Below, one piece after another: positions 8,880 to 17,332 of a DNA stretch of 63,115 nucleotides. The DNA comes from Acetatifactor sp. GTDB taxonomy: Bacteria; Bacillota; Clostridia; Lachnospirales; Lachnospiraceae. The DNA lies in assembly GCA_022511385.1 (NCBI GenBank), contig JAFLRN010000007.1, positions 1 to 63,115 on the forward strand, given 5' to 3'. A program made the translations under genes and the position numbers. Under the pieces are notes generated by a model. It did no database searches. It saw only the letters and a program-made list of their open reading frames with translations, and was not told the DNA's origin. Each line of letters starts with the position of its first letter. Within the stretch, counting starts at the first letter, position 1.

Positions 8880-9803
8880 ATGGGTCCTTTAATATTATTG
8901 TTGGTTTTGGTTGTGTTGGTTCTCTGGCTTGCAGTTACCTGTCTGAGAGTTGTTCCCCAGGCACAGGCATATGTGATTGAGCGTCTTGGTGCTTATCAGG
9001 GCACCTGGTCCGTGGGCTTTCATTTGAAGATGCCCCTGTTGGATAAGGTGGCCAGAAAGGTAAATCTGAAGGAACAGGTGGCAGATTTCCCGCCCCAGCC
9101 CGTTATCACCAAGGATAACGTTACCATGCGGATTGACACGGTTGTGTTTTATCAGATCACGGATCCCAAGCTGTTCACCTACGGCGTTGAGAATCCCATG
9201 ATGGCAATTGAGAATCTGACGGCTACCACGCTCCGTAATATCATCGGTGACCTGGAGCTGGATCAGACTCTGACCTCCCGCGAGACCATCAATACAAAGA
9301 TGCGCGCGAATCTTGATATCGCTACCGATCCTTGGGGCATCAAGGTGAACCGCGTGGAGCTGAAGAATATTATTCCTCCCGCAGAGATTCAGAATGCCAT
9401 GGAGAAGCAGATGAAGGCAGAGCGTGAGAGACGTGAGGCTGTAACCCGTGCAGAAGGTGAAAAGAAGGCTAAGATCCTGGAGGCAGAGGGTGCTAAGGAG
9501 TCCGCAATTCTGCGTGCAGAGGCTGACAAACAGTCTGCAATCCTGCGTGCAGATGCTGAGAGAGAGAAGAGAATCCGCGAGGCTGACGGTGAAGCACAGG
9601 CTATTTTGAAGGTGCAGCAGGCCCACGCTGACGGTATCAAAATGCTCAAGGAGGCAGGTGCGGATGAGGCTGTGCTGAAGATTAAGAGCCTGGAGGCCTT
9701 TGAGAAGGTTGCAGACGGTCAGGCTACCACAATTCTTCTTCCGGCAGAACTGCAGGGCATCGCAAGCCTGGCGGCTGCCTGGAAAGAGGGAGCAAAGAAG
9801 TAA
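8880..9803 (+). CDS. SPFH/band 7 membrane-anchored protein (QmcA/stomatin-like)
   Basis: Stomatin/prohibitin-type scaffold (307 aa). A single N-terminal transmembrane helix (about residues 2-22) leads into the SPFH domain (IERLGAYQGTWSVGFHLKMP through about residue 175). A long coiled coil then contains degenerate repeats of the form AEGEKKAKILEAEGAKESAI, giving imperfect 24-36-base tandem repetition in the DNA around 9440-9600. The family forms ring or cage oligomers at the membrane and works with NfeD partners, here the gene immediately upstream. The likely role is membrane domain organisation or protease regulation; the client is unknown. Confidence 0.92.
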   Translation: MGPLILLLVLVVLVLWLAVTCLRVVPQAQAYVIERLGAYQGTWSVGFHLKMPLLDKVARKVNLKEQVADFPPQPVITKDNVTMRIDTVVFYQITDPKLFTYGVENPMMAIENLTATTLRNIIGDLELDQTLTSRETINTKMRANLDIATDPWGIKVNRVELKNIIPPAEIQNAMEKQMKAERERREAVTRAEGEKKAKILEAEGAKESAILRAEADKQSAILRADAEREKRIREADGEAQAILKVQQAHADGIKMLKEAGADEAVLKIKSLEAFEKVADGQATTILLPAELQGIASLAAAWKEGAKK

Positions 9804-9830
9804 ACTTGAATCCTGATACGGATTTTGTAG

Positions 9831-9874
9831 GCGTGATAGCAAAGCAGCACATGATTTGTTATCACGCTTATTCT
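9831..9874 (+). terminator. Terminator after the SPFH gene
   Basis: Stem of 13 bases (9831-9843 with 9855-9867, one G-T pair) and an 11-base loop, followed by TTATTCT. Confidence 0.6.
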
Positions 9875-9917
9875 ATGTCTTGTGATTTCCAGAAAGAAAA
9901 GCCATGGAAGGAATGAG

Positions 9918-9946
9918 TTGTCATATTTATATAAATCATGTATAAT
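9918..9946 (+). promoter_or_regulatory. Sigma-A promoter of the membrane SGNH hydrolase gene
   Basis: TTGTCA (9918-9923) and TATAAT (9941-9946) with a 17-base spacer; the start codon is 36 bases downstream. Confidence 0.8.
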
Positions 9947-9981
9947 CCATGATATATGGAGATATGTAAAGGGGTATAAAG

Positions 9982-11445
9982 ATGAAGAGCCATATGCGAA
10001 ATAAGGCTGTTTTCACAGGAGTTATTTTTCTTTTCCTGTCAGCAGTCATATTTTTTATCATTTTATATTCTAATTTAATAGGAATCTGGAAGGATCTTAG
10101 ACGTTTCTCAAAGATGGACTACGAAGGTGCCTTTTTCTCCATGTATGACATTAGTTGCTATAGGGAGGAGGATTTTGCCGCATATCGGGGGGTTTTGACG
10201 GTCAAAGCCGAACAGCCTGTTGAAAGATGGAGTGTTCTGTCCAGATATCTGGACAGAATATTTTCCTCAAAAAATACAGTGACCAATGTGTTTCTTGGAC
10301 TGGATCCGGTAGTTTTGTGGGAAAAATCCCAGCATAAGGAAGAAAAATGGGTGAAAAATCTGGATCAATATCTGATATCATATATTACAGCCAGACAGGG
10401 AGTTAGTTTTGATATTTTACTTCCGACATACCCATTGAGCAACTGGACGGAATTGAGTGCTTCACAGTTGGAGGAAAACCTGGATTCATACAGCAGATTG
10501 ATCGAGGACTTGGGCGGGTATTCAAATGTGCACATATATTTTCTGGGGGGAGAGCAGTGGCTCATCGCAAATCCGGCAAATTACCTGGAGCGTGGGCAGA
10601 CCAATGAGGATGTCTCAAGAAAGATATTTTTCTATACATTCTGCGACCAAGAATATCAGATCACACCGGCCAACTCTTCTGTATTATTTGAAAGACTGAC
10701 CTCTCAGGTGGAACAAGAGAGAGAATCACCTACAGTGTATCCTGATCTGTCAGATTGGTGCATCTTTTTTTTCGGGGACAGCGTTTTTGATTATTTCTCG
10801 GGAAGCCTATCTATACCCGGTGTCGTGAATGGCTTGACAGGGGCTCGGACCTATAACCTTGGTTATAGCGGCGCCTCTGCAACAGAAGATCCCATGGCAG
10901 TGTTATCCTTTAATTACATGGTGAATCATTTTTTGGAACTGAATACTGGCGGAGTGGATAAGAACAGTAATTATTACAGAGGACTTGTGGATTATATTGA
11001 AGAGGACCACGAAGACAAGAAATGTTGCTTTGTCATAGAGTTCGGATTAAATGATTATTTTGGTGGGCGAACTGTGGAGAATCCTTTGGACGGTTATGAT
11101 GTGGGAACCTATGCTGGCGCGCTTCGGACAGGCGTCAAAACTTTGCAAGATGCATATCCGGAAGCAGAAATCCTGTTGTTGGCACCTACCTACGCTGAGG
11201 TATTTTCAGGCGGGACAGAGATAAACGGTGTAAATGGCGGTGTTCTAACAGATTATGTTGACGCAGCACTTCGCGTGGCCGAGGAAATGGGAGTTCATTG
11301 CTTAAATAATTATGCAGACAGCGGGATCAATGCGGATAGTCAGGCGCGCTATCTGACAGACGGCGTACATCCAAATGAGGCAGGCAGTTTTCTGTTGGGT
11401 AATTGCATTCTGGAATATATAGGAAGTATAAGCAGTGAAAACTGA
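9982..11445 (+). CDS. Membrane-anchored SGNH/GDSL hydrolase
   Basis: Protein of 487 aa with one N-terminal transmembrane helix (about residues 10-32), a domain of roughly 230 residues I do not recognise, and a C-terminal SGNH hydrolase domain. The nucleophile motif is FFGDSVFDY (S267), a GLNDY block supplies the conserved Asn (N357), and DGVHPN supplies the catalytic Asp460/His463 pair. The catalytic part should face outside, so O-deacetylation of a wall polymer, exopolysaccharide or glycan is plausible. It has its own promoter and is followed by argF with no obvious functional link. The substrate cannot be inferred. Confidence 0.8.
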   Translation: MKSHMRNKAVFTGVIFLFLSAVIFFIILYSNLIGIWKDLRRFSKMDYEGAFFSMYDISCYREEDFAAYRGVLTVKAEQPVERWSVLSRYLDRIFSSKNTVTNVFLGLDPVVLWEKSQHKEEKWVKNLDQYLISYITARQGVSFDILLPTYPLSNWTELSASQLEENLDSYSRLIEDLGGYSNVHIYFLGGEQWLIANPANYLERGQTNEDVSRKIFFYTFCDQEYQITPANSSVLFERLTSQVEQERESPTVYPDLSDWCIFFFGDSVFDYFSGSLSIPGVVNGLTGARTYNLGYSGASATEDPMAVLSFNYMVNHFLELNTGGVDKNSNYYRGLVDYIEEDHEDKKCCFVIEFGLNDYFGGRTVENPLDGYDVGTYAGALRTGVKTLQDAYPEAEILLLAPTYAEVFSGGTEINGVNGGVLTDYVDAALRVAEEMGVHCLNNYADSGINADSQARYLTDGVHPNEAGSFLLGNCILEYIGSISSEN

Positions 11446-11494
11446 TCCGTTCATATTATTATAAAGGTATTGTAAGCACAAGGAGGAATATGAG

Positions 11495-12478
11495 ATGAAC
11501 TTAAAAGGAAGAGATTTTTTAAAACTCCTGGATTTTACTCCTGAGGAGATCACTTATCTGATAGATTTGGCAGAAGAGCTTAAGGATAAGAAAAAGAAAG
11601 GCATTCCCATGGATACGCTGCGGGGTAAGAATGTGGCGCTGATCTTTGAAAAGACCAGCACCCGGACCAGGTGTGCTTTTGAGGTTGCGGCCCATGATCT
11701 GGGGCTGGGAACAACATATCTGGATCCGTCAGGCTCCCAGATCGGAAAGAAGGAGAGCATTGCGGATACTGCCCGGGTGCTGTCCGGTATGTTTGAGGGA
11801 ATTGAATACAGGGGCTTTGGCCAGGAGATTGTTGAGGAGCTGGCAAAGTATTCCTCTGTGCCCGTGTGGAACGGACTGACCAACGAGTTTCATCCCACCC
11901 AGATGCTGGCGGACCTTTTGACCATCCGGGAGCAGTTTGGATATTTAAAGGGCATAAAGCTGACCTACATGGGGGACGCCCGCTACAATATGGGCAATTC
12001 CCTGATGGTGGCTTGTGCAAAGATGGGCATGCACTTTACGGCATGTACCACGGCAAAGTATTTCCCTGCAGAGGAACTGGTGACTCAGTGCAGGGAAATT
12101 GCGGCACAGACCGGCGGCAGCATAACCCTGACTGAGGACGCAATGGCAGGAACAAAGGATGTGGACGTGGTTTATACGGATGTATGGGTGTCCATGGGTG
12201 AGCCCGACGAAGTTTGGACGGAGCGCATACGGGAGCTTTCCCCTTATCAGGTCACGGCGGAGATCATGAAAAATGCCGGAGAGAAGGCTATCTTCATGCA
12301 CTGTCTGCCCGCCTTCCATGACTTAAAGACAAAAATCGGGGCGCAGATGGGAGAACGTTTTGGCATTCAGGAGATGGAGGTCACGGACGAGGTGTTCGAG
12401 TCGGCCCAGTCCAGGGTTTTTGAGGAGGCGGAGAACCGCATGCATACGATTAAGGCGGTGATGGCGGCCACACTGTGA
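11495..12478 (+). CDS. argF: Ornithine carbamoyltransferase
   Basis: Transfers the carbamoyl group from carbamoyl phosphate to ornithine, giving citrulline (arginine biosynthesis, or the catabolic deiminase pathway). The protein has 327 aa. Carbamoyl-phosphate binding motif STRTR lies near residues 54-60, HPTQ near 131, and the ornithine-loop motif HCLPAF at 269-274. The SMG segment is present (VSMGEPDE). An AAGGAGG ribosome binding site precedes the ATG. No other arginine genes flank it, so anabolic (ArgF) and catabolic (ArcB) roles cannot be separated. Immediately after the stop codon lies a 17-base inverted repeat and then tandem hairpin repeats. Confidence 0.95.
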   Translation: MNLKGRDFLKLLDFTPEEITYLIDLAEELKDKKKKGIPMDTLRGKNVALIFEKTSTRTRCAFEVAAHDLGLGTTYLDPSGSQIGKKESIADTARVLSGMFEGIEYRGFGQEIVEELAKYSSVPVWNGLTNEFHPTQMLADLLTIREQFGYLKGIKLTYMGDARYNMGNSLMVACAKMGMHFTACTTAKYFPAEELVTQCREIAAQTGGSITLTEDAMAGTKDVDVVYTDVWVSMGEPDEVWTERIRELSPYQVTAEIMKNAGEKAIFMHCLPAFHDLKTKIGAQMGERFGIQEMEVTDEVFESAQSRVFEEAENRMHTIKAVMAATL

Positions 12479-12480
12479 AA

Positions 12481-12521
12481 AGAGTTTCTAAGGTAACAAA
12501 GTACGTTACCTAAGAAACTCT
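12481..12521 (+). terminator. Inverted repeat directly after argF
   Basis: A 17-base arm (12481-12497) pairs with 12505-12521 across a 7-base loop with one central mismatch. No T-run follows, so it may stabilise mRNA ends or terminate weakly rather than act as a full intrinsic terminator. Confidence 0.5.
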
Positions 12522-12523
12522 AT

Positions 12524-12614
12524 GTTTCACAGGGAAGAACGCAAGGGTGGCGTTCTTCCGGAGAATGGAGGTTTCACAGGGAAGAACGCAAGGGTGGCGT
12601 TCTTCCGGAGAATG
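12524..12614. repeat. Tandem pair of 44-base hairpin repeats
   Basis: Two identical 44-base units (12524-12567 and 12571-12614, period 47) each contain the perfect inverted repeat GGAAGAACGC / GCGTTCTTCC around AAGGGTG. They fill the argF-birA gap. A diverged single hairpin with the same GCAAGG core and GCGTTCTTCC arm occurs at 39816-39840, after the second flgK gene. Confidence 0.9.
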
Positions 12615-12627
12615 AAGGATGTGAAGA

Positions 12628-13608
12628 ATGAAATCGGAGATTTTGGCGCTTCTTCGGGAGCGGGGGGACTATGTGTCGGGGCAGGAGCTCTGTGAGCGGT
12701 TTGGAGTGTCTCGGACTGCTGTGTGGAAGGCCATGGGACAGTTGAAAAAGGAAGGCTACCGTATTGAGGCGGTACAGAACCGGGGTTATCTGTTGGTGGA
12801 AGAGCGGGAGCTGTTTGGACAATATGAGCTGGAAAGCCGCATGGACACCGAATGGGCAGGTCATCCTGTCACCTGCTATGATGTGCTGGATTCCACCAAC
12901 CTACAGGCAAAACTGGACGCGGAGCACGGCGCAGGCCAGGGAGCTCTGGTGGTGGCGGACATGCAGACAGCTGGCAGGGGGCGCAGGGGAAGAGCCTGGA
13001 GCAGTCCGCCCGGTACAAACGTGTATTATACCTTGATCTTGAAGCCGGATCTTGCGCCGGACAAGGCTTCCATGCTGACACCGGTGATGGGGCTGGCCGT
13101 GGCGGAGGGAATCCGCAGCACCTGCGGTCTGGAGGCCCAGATCAAGTGGCCCAACGATATTGTGATAAACGGGAAAAAGGTCTGCGGCATGCTGGCGGAA
13201 ATGAGCCTGGAGAGGGATTATATCCACTATGTTGTCATCGGCGTTGGGATCAATGTGGGCCTGCAGGAATTTCCGGAGGAGATTGCAGCCACGGCCACAT
13301 GTCTCCAGCGGGAATGTGGGAACAAGGTGCCAAGGGCGGAGCTGATCGTAAACATTATGCATGCTTTTGAAAAGTATTATGAAACTTTTCTAAAGCATGG
13401 GGATCTTTCCGGGCTGATGGAACAGTATAGCAGGCTGTTAGTGAACAATGGCAGAGAGGTGCGCGTACTGGATCCTAAGGGCGAATTTCAGGGCATCGCA
13501 CGGGGAATTAATGAGCTGGGCGAGCTGCTGGTGGAGAGAGAGGACGGATCGGTGACGGCAGTTTACGCCGGTGAGGTATCTGTGAGAGGAATTTATGGAT
13601 ATGTCTGA
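12628..13608 (+). CDS. birA: Bifunctional biotin-protein ligase and biotin operon repressor
   Basis: Attaches biotin to carboxylase carrier proteins via biotinyl-5'-AMP and can repress biotin genes (326 aa). The N-terminal winged helix-turn-helix (about residues 1-60) reads VSGQELCERFGVSRTAVWKA. The ligase domain contains the adenylate-loop GRGRRGRAWSS (about residues 116-126), the catalytic KWPNDI (about 173-178), and GIGINV-like VIGVGINVG. The C-terminal SH3-like domain ends near YAGEVSVRG. The presence of the DNA-binding domain marks the regulatory Group II form. Its last 8 bases overlap the next gene, so the two are probably translated together. Confidence 0.95.
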   Translation: MKSEILALLRERGDYVSGQELCERFGVSRTAVWKAMGQLKKEGYRIEAVQNRGYLLVEERELFGQYELESRMDTEWAGHPVTCYDVLDSTNLQAKLDAEHGAGQGALVVADMQTAGRGRRGRAWSSPPGTNVYYTLILKPDLAPDKASMLTPVMGLAVAEGIRSTCGLEAQIKWPNDIVINGKKVCGMLAEMSLERDYIHYVVIGVGINVGLQEFPEEIAATATCLQRECGNKVPRAELIVNIMHAFEKYYETFLKHGDLSGLMEQYSRLLVNNGREVRVLDPKGEFQGIARGINELGELLVEREDGSVTAVYAGEVSVRGIYGYV

Positions 13609-13954
13609 GGAAAAGAAGATCGTGCTCTGCGGAGCCAACGCCTACGAAATGAAATATTATTTTAACGAGCAGTTTGACGGCATTCCAGAGTCGGTGAAAA
13701 ATGAGCTTCACATCTTATGCGTGCTGTTTACCGAGGAGGTGGGCGGCGTGTTCACCATCGCCTTTGAGGAGGACGGCAGTGTTGTGCTGGAGACCAATGC
13801 GGATGACGATGACATTTATTATGATGAGGTAAGCAGCGGCCTGATGGTGGCCGAGGTGAGGCGTAGGAGACAGGAGCTGTTTGAGTCCCTGCAGCTGTAT
13901 TACAGGGTGTTTGTGTTGAAGGAAGATATCGGGGAGGCGCTGCAGGAGGGATAG
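13601..13954 (+). CDS. Small conserved protein, DUF6145-like
   Basis: Acidic protein of 117 aa, starting at an ATG that overlaps the birA stop codon by 8 bases (an in-frame ATG two codons earlier is possible). It begins with KKIVLCGANAYEMKYYFN and contains a strongly acidic stretch (NADDDDIYYDE) and a C-terminal helix. I recall this pattern from the Lachnospiraceae family DUF6145, from memory only and without a search. No transmembrane segment or catalytic motif is visible. The function is unknown; overlap with birA and the next small gene suggests one transcript. Confidence 0.75.
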   Translation: MSEEKKIVLCGANAYEMKYYFNEQFDGIPESVKNELHILCVLFTEEVGGVFTIAFEEDGSVVLETNADDDDIYYDEVSSGLMVAEVRRRRQELFESLQLYYRVFVLKEDIGEALQEG

Positions 13955-13957
13955 TGC

Positions 13958-14368
13958 ATGTGCAGCGAGGAGTGTAGAAGGATGAGCGGGATTCTGTATG
14001 ACGCCAGAAAGGTCATGGCTTATCAGGGATTATTGCAGCTTGGGGAATATGCCGGGAAGAGCAAGGAGTTTATCGAGAGTCTGTGGGCGGAGCTGATCCT
14101 GGATCAGGGGCTGGTGAAGGAATTGATGTATTATCTGGATCATCACACCCTGTTGGATGAGGCAAAGTGCAGGGGGTATGGACTGACGGACCTGTATGTG
14201 TGGCAGATGGACCGGTACAACCTGATCCGGGAGATTGGAAAGAATACATCAGGCTGCAATAAGGAGGCCATGGTGTTGAATGCTTTCCGGACCATGATCG
14301 ACATGAAGAAGGATCCGGATACTTACATGGAACGGCTGACCAGGGGGACGGGAATGGATGAGCTGTGA
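13958..14368 (+). CDS. Hypothetical protein, helical
   Basis: Unrecognised protein of 136 aa. The ATG at 13958 lies 8 bases after AGGAGG, which is embedded in the end of the preceding gene; an alternative ATG at 13982 would remove a short N-terminus. The sequence is predicted to be mostly helical and soluble, with no signal peptide and no motif I can name. It is the third gene of the run birA, DUF6145-like and this gene, with gaps under 5 bases or overlaps, which argues that it is a real gene. Confidence 0.7.
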   Translation: MCSEECRRMSGILYDARKVMAYQGLLQLGEYAGKSKEFIESLWAELILDQGLVKELMYYLDHHTLLDEAKCRGYGLTDLYVWQMDRYNLIREIGKNTSGCNKEAMVLNAFRTMIDMKKDPDTYMERLTRGTGMDEL

Positions 14369-14433
14369 TGATCATTTATCGCTGGAATGTTTTTCTGGGA
14401 TACCGAGGACAAGGGAAGAGGAGAGGAAGCTCT

Positions 14434-14877
14434 ATGATGATATATAAGGCAGGGCATTCAGACGCGCAGGCAGCTGCGGAGATGGCTATTTTGATGTGGG
14501 GGAACCATACGGTGGAAGAGCTGACGGAAGATATGTCTTCTGTGATCGACAGTCCTGAAGGTGCTGTTTTTCTGGCAAGGGAGGGAGAAGAATTTATAGG
14601 CTTTGCCCAGTGCCAGCTAAGGAATGATTACGTGGAGGGAACGGAAAGCAGTCCGGTGGGATATCTGGAAGGAATTCTGGTGCGGGAGGAATACAGGCAT
14701 CAGGGCTATGCCAGGGCGCTTCTGGAGCGGTGCCAGCAGTGGGCAGAGGAGCAGGGCTGCAGCGAGTTTGCAAGTGACTGTGAGCTGGACAATGAAGAAA
14801 GCTACAGATTCCATATGAAGGTTGGTTTCGAGGAGGCAAACCGTGTGATCTGTTTTATCAAGCAGTTGAATAATTAG
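14434..14877 (+). CDS. GNAT acetyltransferase resembling aminoglycoside 6'-N-acetyltransferase AAC(6')-I
   Basis: GCN5-family acetyltransferase (about 147 aa). The run YVEGTESSPVGYLEGILV, the acetyl-CoA loop REEYRHQGYARALL, and SEFASDCELDN with the following FHMKVGF closely follow the layout of AAC(6')-I enzymes, which acetylate the 6'-amino group of aminoglycosides. This rests on remembered family pattern; activity and spectrum are not proven. The start is placed at 14434 (or the adjacent ATG at 14437) because of the upstream GAGGAGAGGAAG. It stands alone, without mobile-element signs, so it is probably an intrinsic chromosomal gene. Confidence 0.8.
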   Translation: MMIYKAGHSDAQAAAEMAILMWGNHTVEELTEDMSSVIDSPEGAVFLAREGEEFIGFAQCQLRNDYVEGTESSPVGYLEGILVREEYRHQGYARALLERCQQWAEEQGCSEFASDCELDNEESYRFHMKVGFEEANRVICFIKQLNN

Positions 14878-14983
14878 ACATACAAGCTGTCATATTCCAT
14901 ATGTAATAATAGATTTACACTGTGGTAAACAGTTAGTAAAAAGGAAGCATCCATAGAGATGCGGTTCCGGAAGGAGGAAGCTT

Positions 14984-15469
14984 ATGGCAGTTAAAATTTT
15001 GGATGTGAAGAGGGAGAGCCATCCTACGGTACGGTTTATCGGGAAAAGATACGGTGATGGTTCCCACTGGGGCGAATGGTGGGAAAAGGGTTGGTTTTCA
15101 GTGCTGGAGGGTGCTCCGGGCCTGCTTCCCATGAATGAAGAGGGAAATTATGCCCTCATGCGTATCGTGGACGGCATGCTGGAGTACTGGATCGGTATGT
15201 TCTTTGACCGGACGGCTGAGGCGCCGGAGGGTTTTGAGTATGTGGATATCGAGCCCCTGGAGTACGCTGTCTTCTATCGACAAGGAAACGAGCACAACGG
15301 AGAGCTGTATGGTTTAGAGCCCCATAACATGTGCCTGGAGGAGCTGGTTAAGAGGGGATGGAAGCGCAGGGAGGACTATTGGTGCTTCGAGCGATATAAT
15401 TGTCCCAGGTTTACAAGTCCTGATGAAAATGGAAATGTAATTTTGGACTATGGAATTTCGATTGAATAA
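14984..15469 (+). CDS. GyrI-like/AraC effector-binding domain protein
   Basis: Stand-alone small-molecule-binding domain (161 aa) of the GyrI/SOUL-like fold. It starts with a [17 protein letters not shown] strand, has the [10 protein letters not shown] helix, a central [20 protein letters not shown] strand-turn typical of the family, and a C-terminal WCFERY segment. There is no DNA-binding domain. Such proteins bind or hydrolyse hydrophobic small molecules or inhibit gyrase; which applies here is not determinable. AAGGAGGA precedes the ATG. It lies between the acetyltransferase and coaX. Confidence 0.75.
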   Translation: MAVKILDVKRESHPTVRFIGKRYGDGSHWGEWWEKGWFSVLEGAPGLLPMNEEGNYALMRIVDGMLEYWIGMFFDRTAEAPEGFEYVDIEPLEYAVFYRQGNEHNGELYGLEPHNMCLEELVKRGWKRREDYWCFERYNCPRFTSPDENGNVILDYGISIE

Positions 15470-15516
15470 TTGCCGGCCATAGGATATATATCCAATCCCG
15501 GCAGAAAAGAGGACTC

Positions 15517-16296
15517 ATGATCTTAGTGATTGACGTTGGCAACACAAATATGACTCTGGGCGTATACCAGGGGGATGAGCTGAAGGCAACCTTCCGGCTG
15601 ACCACAAAGACTCCCAGGACATCCGATGAGTATGGCATTATCATCACCCAACTGCTGCAAAATAACGGAATTGAGCCGAAAGCCCTGGAAGGTTCCATTG
15701 TGGCCAGTGTAGTGCCGGATGTGATGCACGCCTTAAGCGGAGCACTGGTGCGTTACACGGGAACAAAGCCTGTGAACGTGGGACCTGGTGTAAAGACCGG
15801 CATTCGGATTGTCACGGAGGATCCAAGGGCCATCGGTGCGGACCGCATTGTGGATGCGGTGGCAGCCTATGAGAAGTACGGCGGCCCCGTTCTGGTGCTG
15901 GACTTTGGCACTGCGACTACCTATGACCTGATCACGGAGACAGGGGAGTTTACGGCGGGCATCACAGCTCCTGGCATCCGTATCAGCTCCGAAGCTCTTT
16001 GGACCCAAGCCGCCAAGCTGCCCAACATTGAGATCAAAAAGCCTAAGAGCATCCTTGCCCAGGAGACCATCAGCAGTATGCAGGCGGGTCTCGTGTACGG
16101 CCAGATCGGCCAGACGGAATATATCATTAACAAGGTGAAAGAGGAAAGCGGCTTCAAGGACCTGCAGGTGGTGGCAACGGGCGGCCTGGGCAGGTTGATC
16201 GCAGATGAAACAAAGGCTATTGATATTTATGACAGCTTTCTGACCTTGGATGGTTTGCGGATCATTTATTACAAGAACGTAAAAAGCAGCCGCTGA
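15517..16296 (+). CDS. coaX: Type III pantothenate kinase
   Basis: Phosphorylates pantothenate in the first step of coenzyme A synthesis (259 aa). ASKHA-fold phosphate motif [10 protein letters not shown] sits at the N-terminus (Asp6). [19 protein letters not shown] (from residue 107) and [10 protein letters not shown] follow, with TAGITAPGI and GGLGRLIA further on. These are the standard CoaX blocks. Close spacing to dusB (about 35 bases) suggests cotranscription. Confidence 0.95.
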   Translation: MILVIDVGNTNMTLGVYQGDELKATFRLTTKTPRTSDEYGIIITQLLQNNGIEPKALEGSIVASVVPDVMHALSGALVRYTGTKPVNVGPGVKTGIRIVTEDPRAIGADRIVDAVAAYEKYGGPVLVLDFGTATTYDLITETGEFTAGITAPGIRISSEALWTQAAKLPNIEIKKPKSILAQETISSMQAGLVYGQIGQTEYIINKVKEESGFKDLQVVATGGLGRLIADETKAIDIYDSFLTLDGLRIIYYKNVKSSR

Positions 16297-16331
16297 CGAG
16301 CGCAACAGCTGCTCCTGGAATGAGGGACATG

Positions 16332-17300
16332 ATGAAACTAACCATAGGCAATGTGACCTTGGACAACAACGTGATACTGGCACCCATGGCAGGCGTGACC
16401 GACCTGCCATTTCGTTTGCTCTGCAGGGAGCAGGGAGTGGGGCTGGTATGCATGGAGATGGTCAGCGCCAAGGCCATATTTTATAATAACAGGAATACGG
16501 AGGAACTGCTGGAGATCCACCCTGACGAGCGGCCAGCCTCTCTGCAGCTTTTTGGTTCCGATCCCAGAATCGTGGCGGACATGGCGAAGCGGATTGAGGA
16601 GCGGCCCTTCGCCATTCTGGATTTCAATATGGGATGCCCGGTACCAAAGGTGGTGAATAACGGGGAGGGATCCGCCTTGATGCGGGAGCCCAGGCTGGTG
16701 GAGGAGCTGCTGACGGAGCTTGTGAAGGCGGTGAAAAAACCTGTGACTGTAAAGATCCGCAAGGGTTTTGACGAGGAGCACTGCAACGCGGTAGAGATCG
16801 CCAGGATCGCAGAGGCCTGCGGGGTGGCGGCGGTGGCAGTCCATGGGCGCACCAGGGCCCAGTATTACAGTGGAAAAGCCGACTGGGACTGTATCCGCCA
16901 GATAAAGGAAGCGGTGAAGATCCCCGTCATCGGTAACGGCGACGTGGACAGCCCCCAGGCGGCAAAGGCTTTGCTGGACCAGACCGGATGCGACGGGGTC
17001 ATGATCGGCAGGGCCGCCCAGGGGAATCCCTGGATTTTCAGGGAAGTGGTTTCCTATCTGGAAAACGGTATCATCCCGGACCGTCCGAATCCTGCGCAAA
17101 AGCGTGAAATGATCCTGCGCCACGCAAGGCTTCAGCTGGAAACAAAGGGCGAGTACACGGCAGTGCGCGAGATGCGTAAGCACTTGGCCTGGTATACGGT
17201 GGGGATGCCCCATTCCGCACGTTTCCGCCAGACCATCAATGCCATGGAAACCATGGAGGAGCTGCTTGAAGGAGTGGAGACCATATTTATCGAACACTAG
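16332..17300 (+). CDS. dusB: tRNA-dihydrouridine synthase, DusB type
   Basis: FMN-dependent reductase that converts uridine to dihydrouridine in tRNA (about 322 aa). The TIM-barrel starts with NVILAPMAGVTDLPFR. FNMGCPVPKVVNNGEGSALM contains the catalytic Cys (about residue 102). VTVKIRKGFD, VHGRTRAQYYSGKADW and IGNGDV and MIGRAAQGNPWIF are FMN/phosphate-binding blocks. Three nearby ATGs exist (16320, 16329, 16332); 16332 is chosen for its spacing from GAGGGA. Confidence 0.95.
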   Translation: MKLTIGNVTLDNNVILAPMAGVTDLPFRLLCREQGVGLVCMEMVSAKAIFYNNRNTEELLEIHPDERPASLQLFGSDPRIVADMAKRIEERPFAILDFNMGCPVPKVVNNGEGSALMREPRLVEELLTELVKAVKKPVTVKIRKGFDEEHCNAVEIARIAEACGVAAVAVHGRTRAQYYSGKADWDCIRQIKEAVKIPVIGNGDVDSPQAAKALLDQTGCDGVMIGRAAQGNPWIFREVVSYLENGIIPDRPNPAQKREMILRHARLQLETKGEYTAVREMRKHLAWYTVGMPHSARFRQTINAMETMEELLEGVETIFIEH

Positions 17301-17332
17301 CATTTTTTTCTATATGACGCATAAAATAGTGC

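Noticed and set aside
8895..9842. 315-codon minus-strand frame
   Set aside because: Antisense to the SPFH gene; its Leu/Cys-rich repeats mirror the coiled-coil repeats.
12481..12614. T-box or riboswitch upstream of birA
   Set aside because: The stretch is two identical short hairpins and a post-argF inverted repeat; no T-box or biotin-operator pattern was recognisable.
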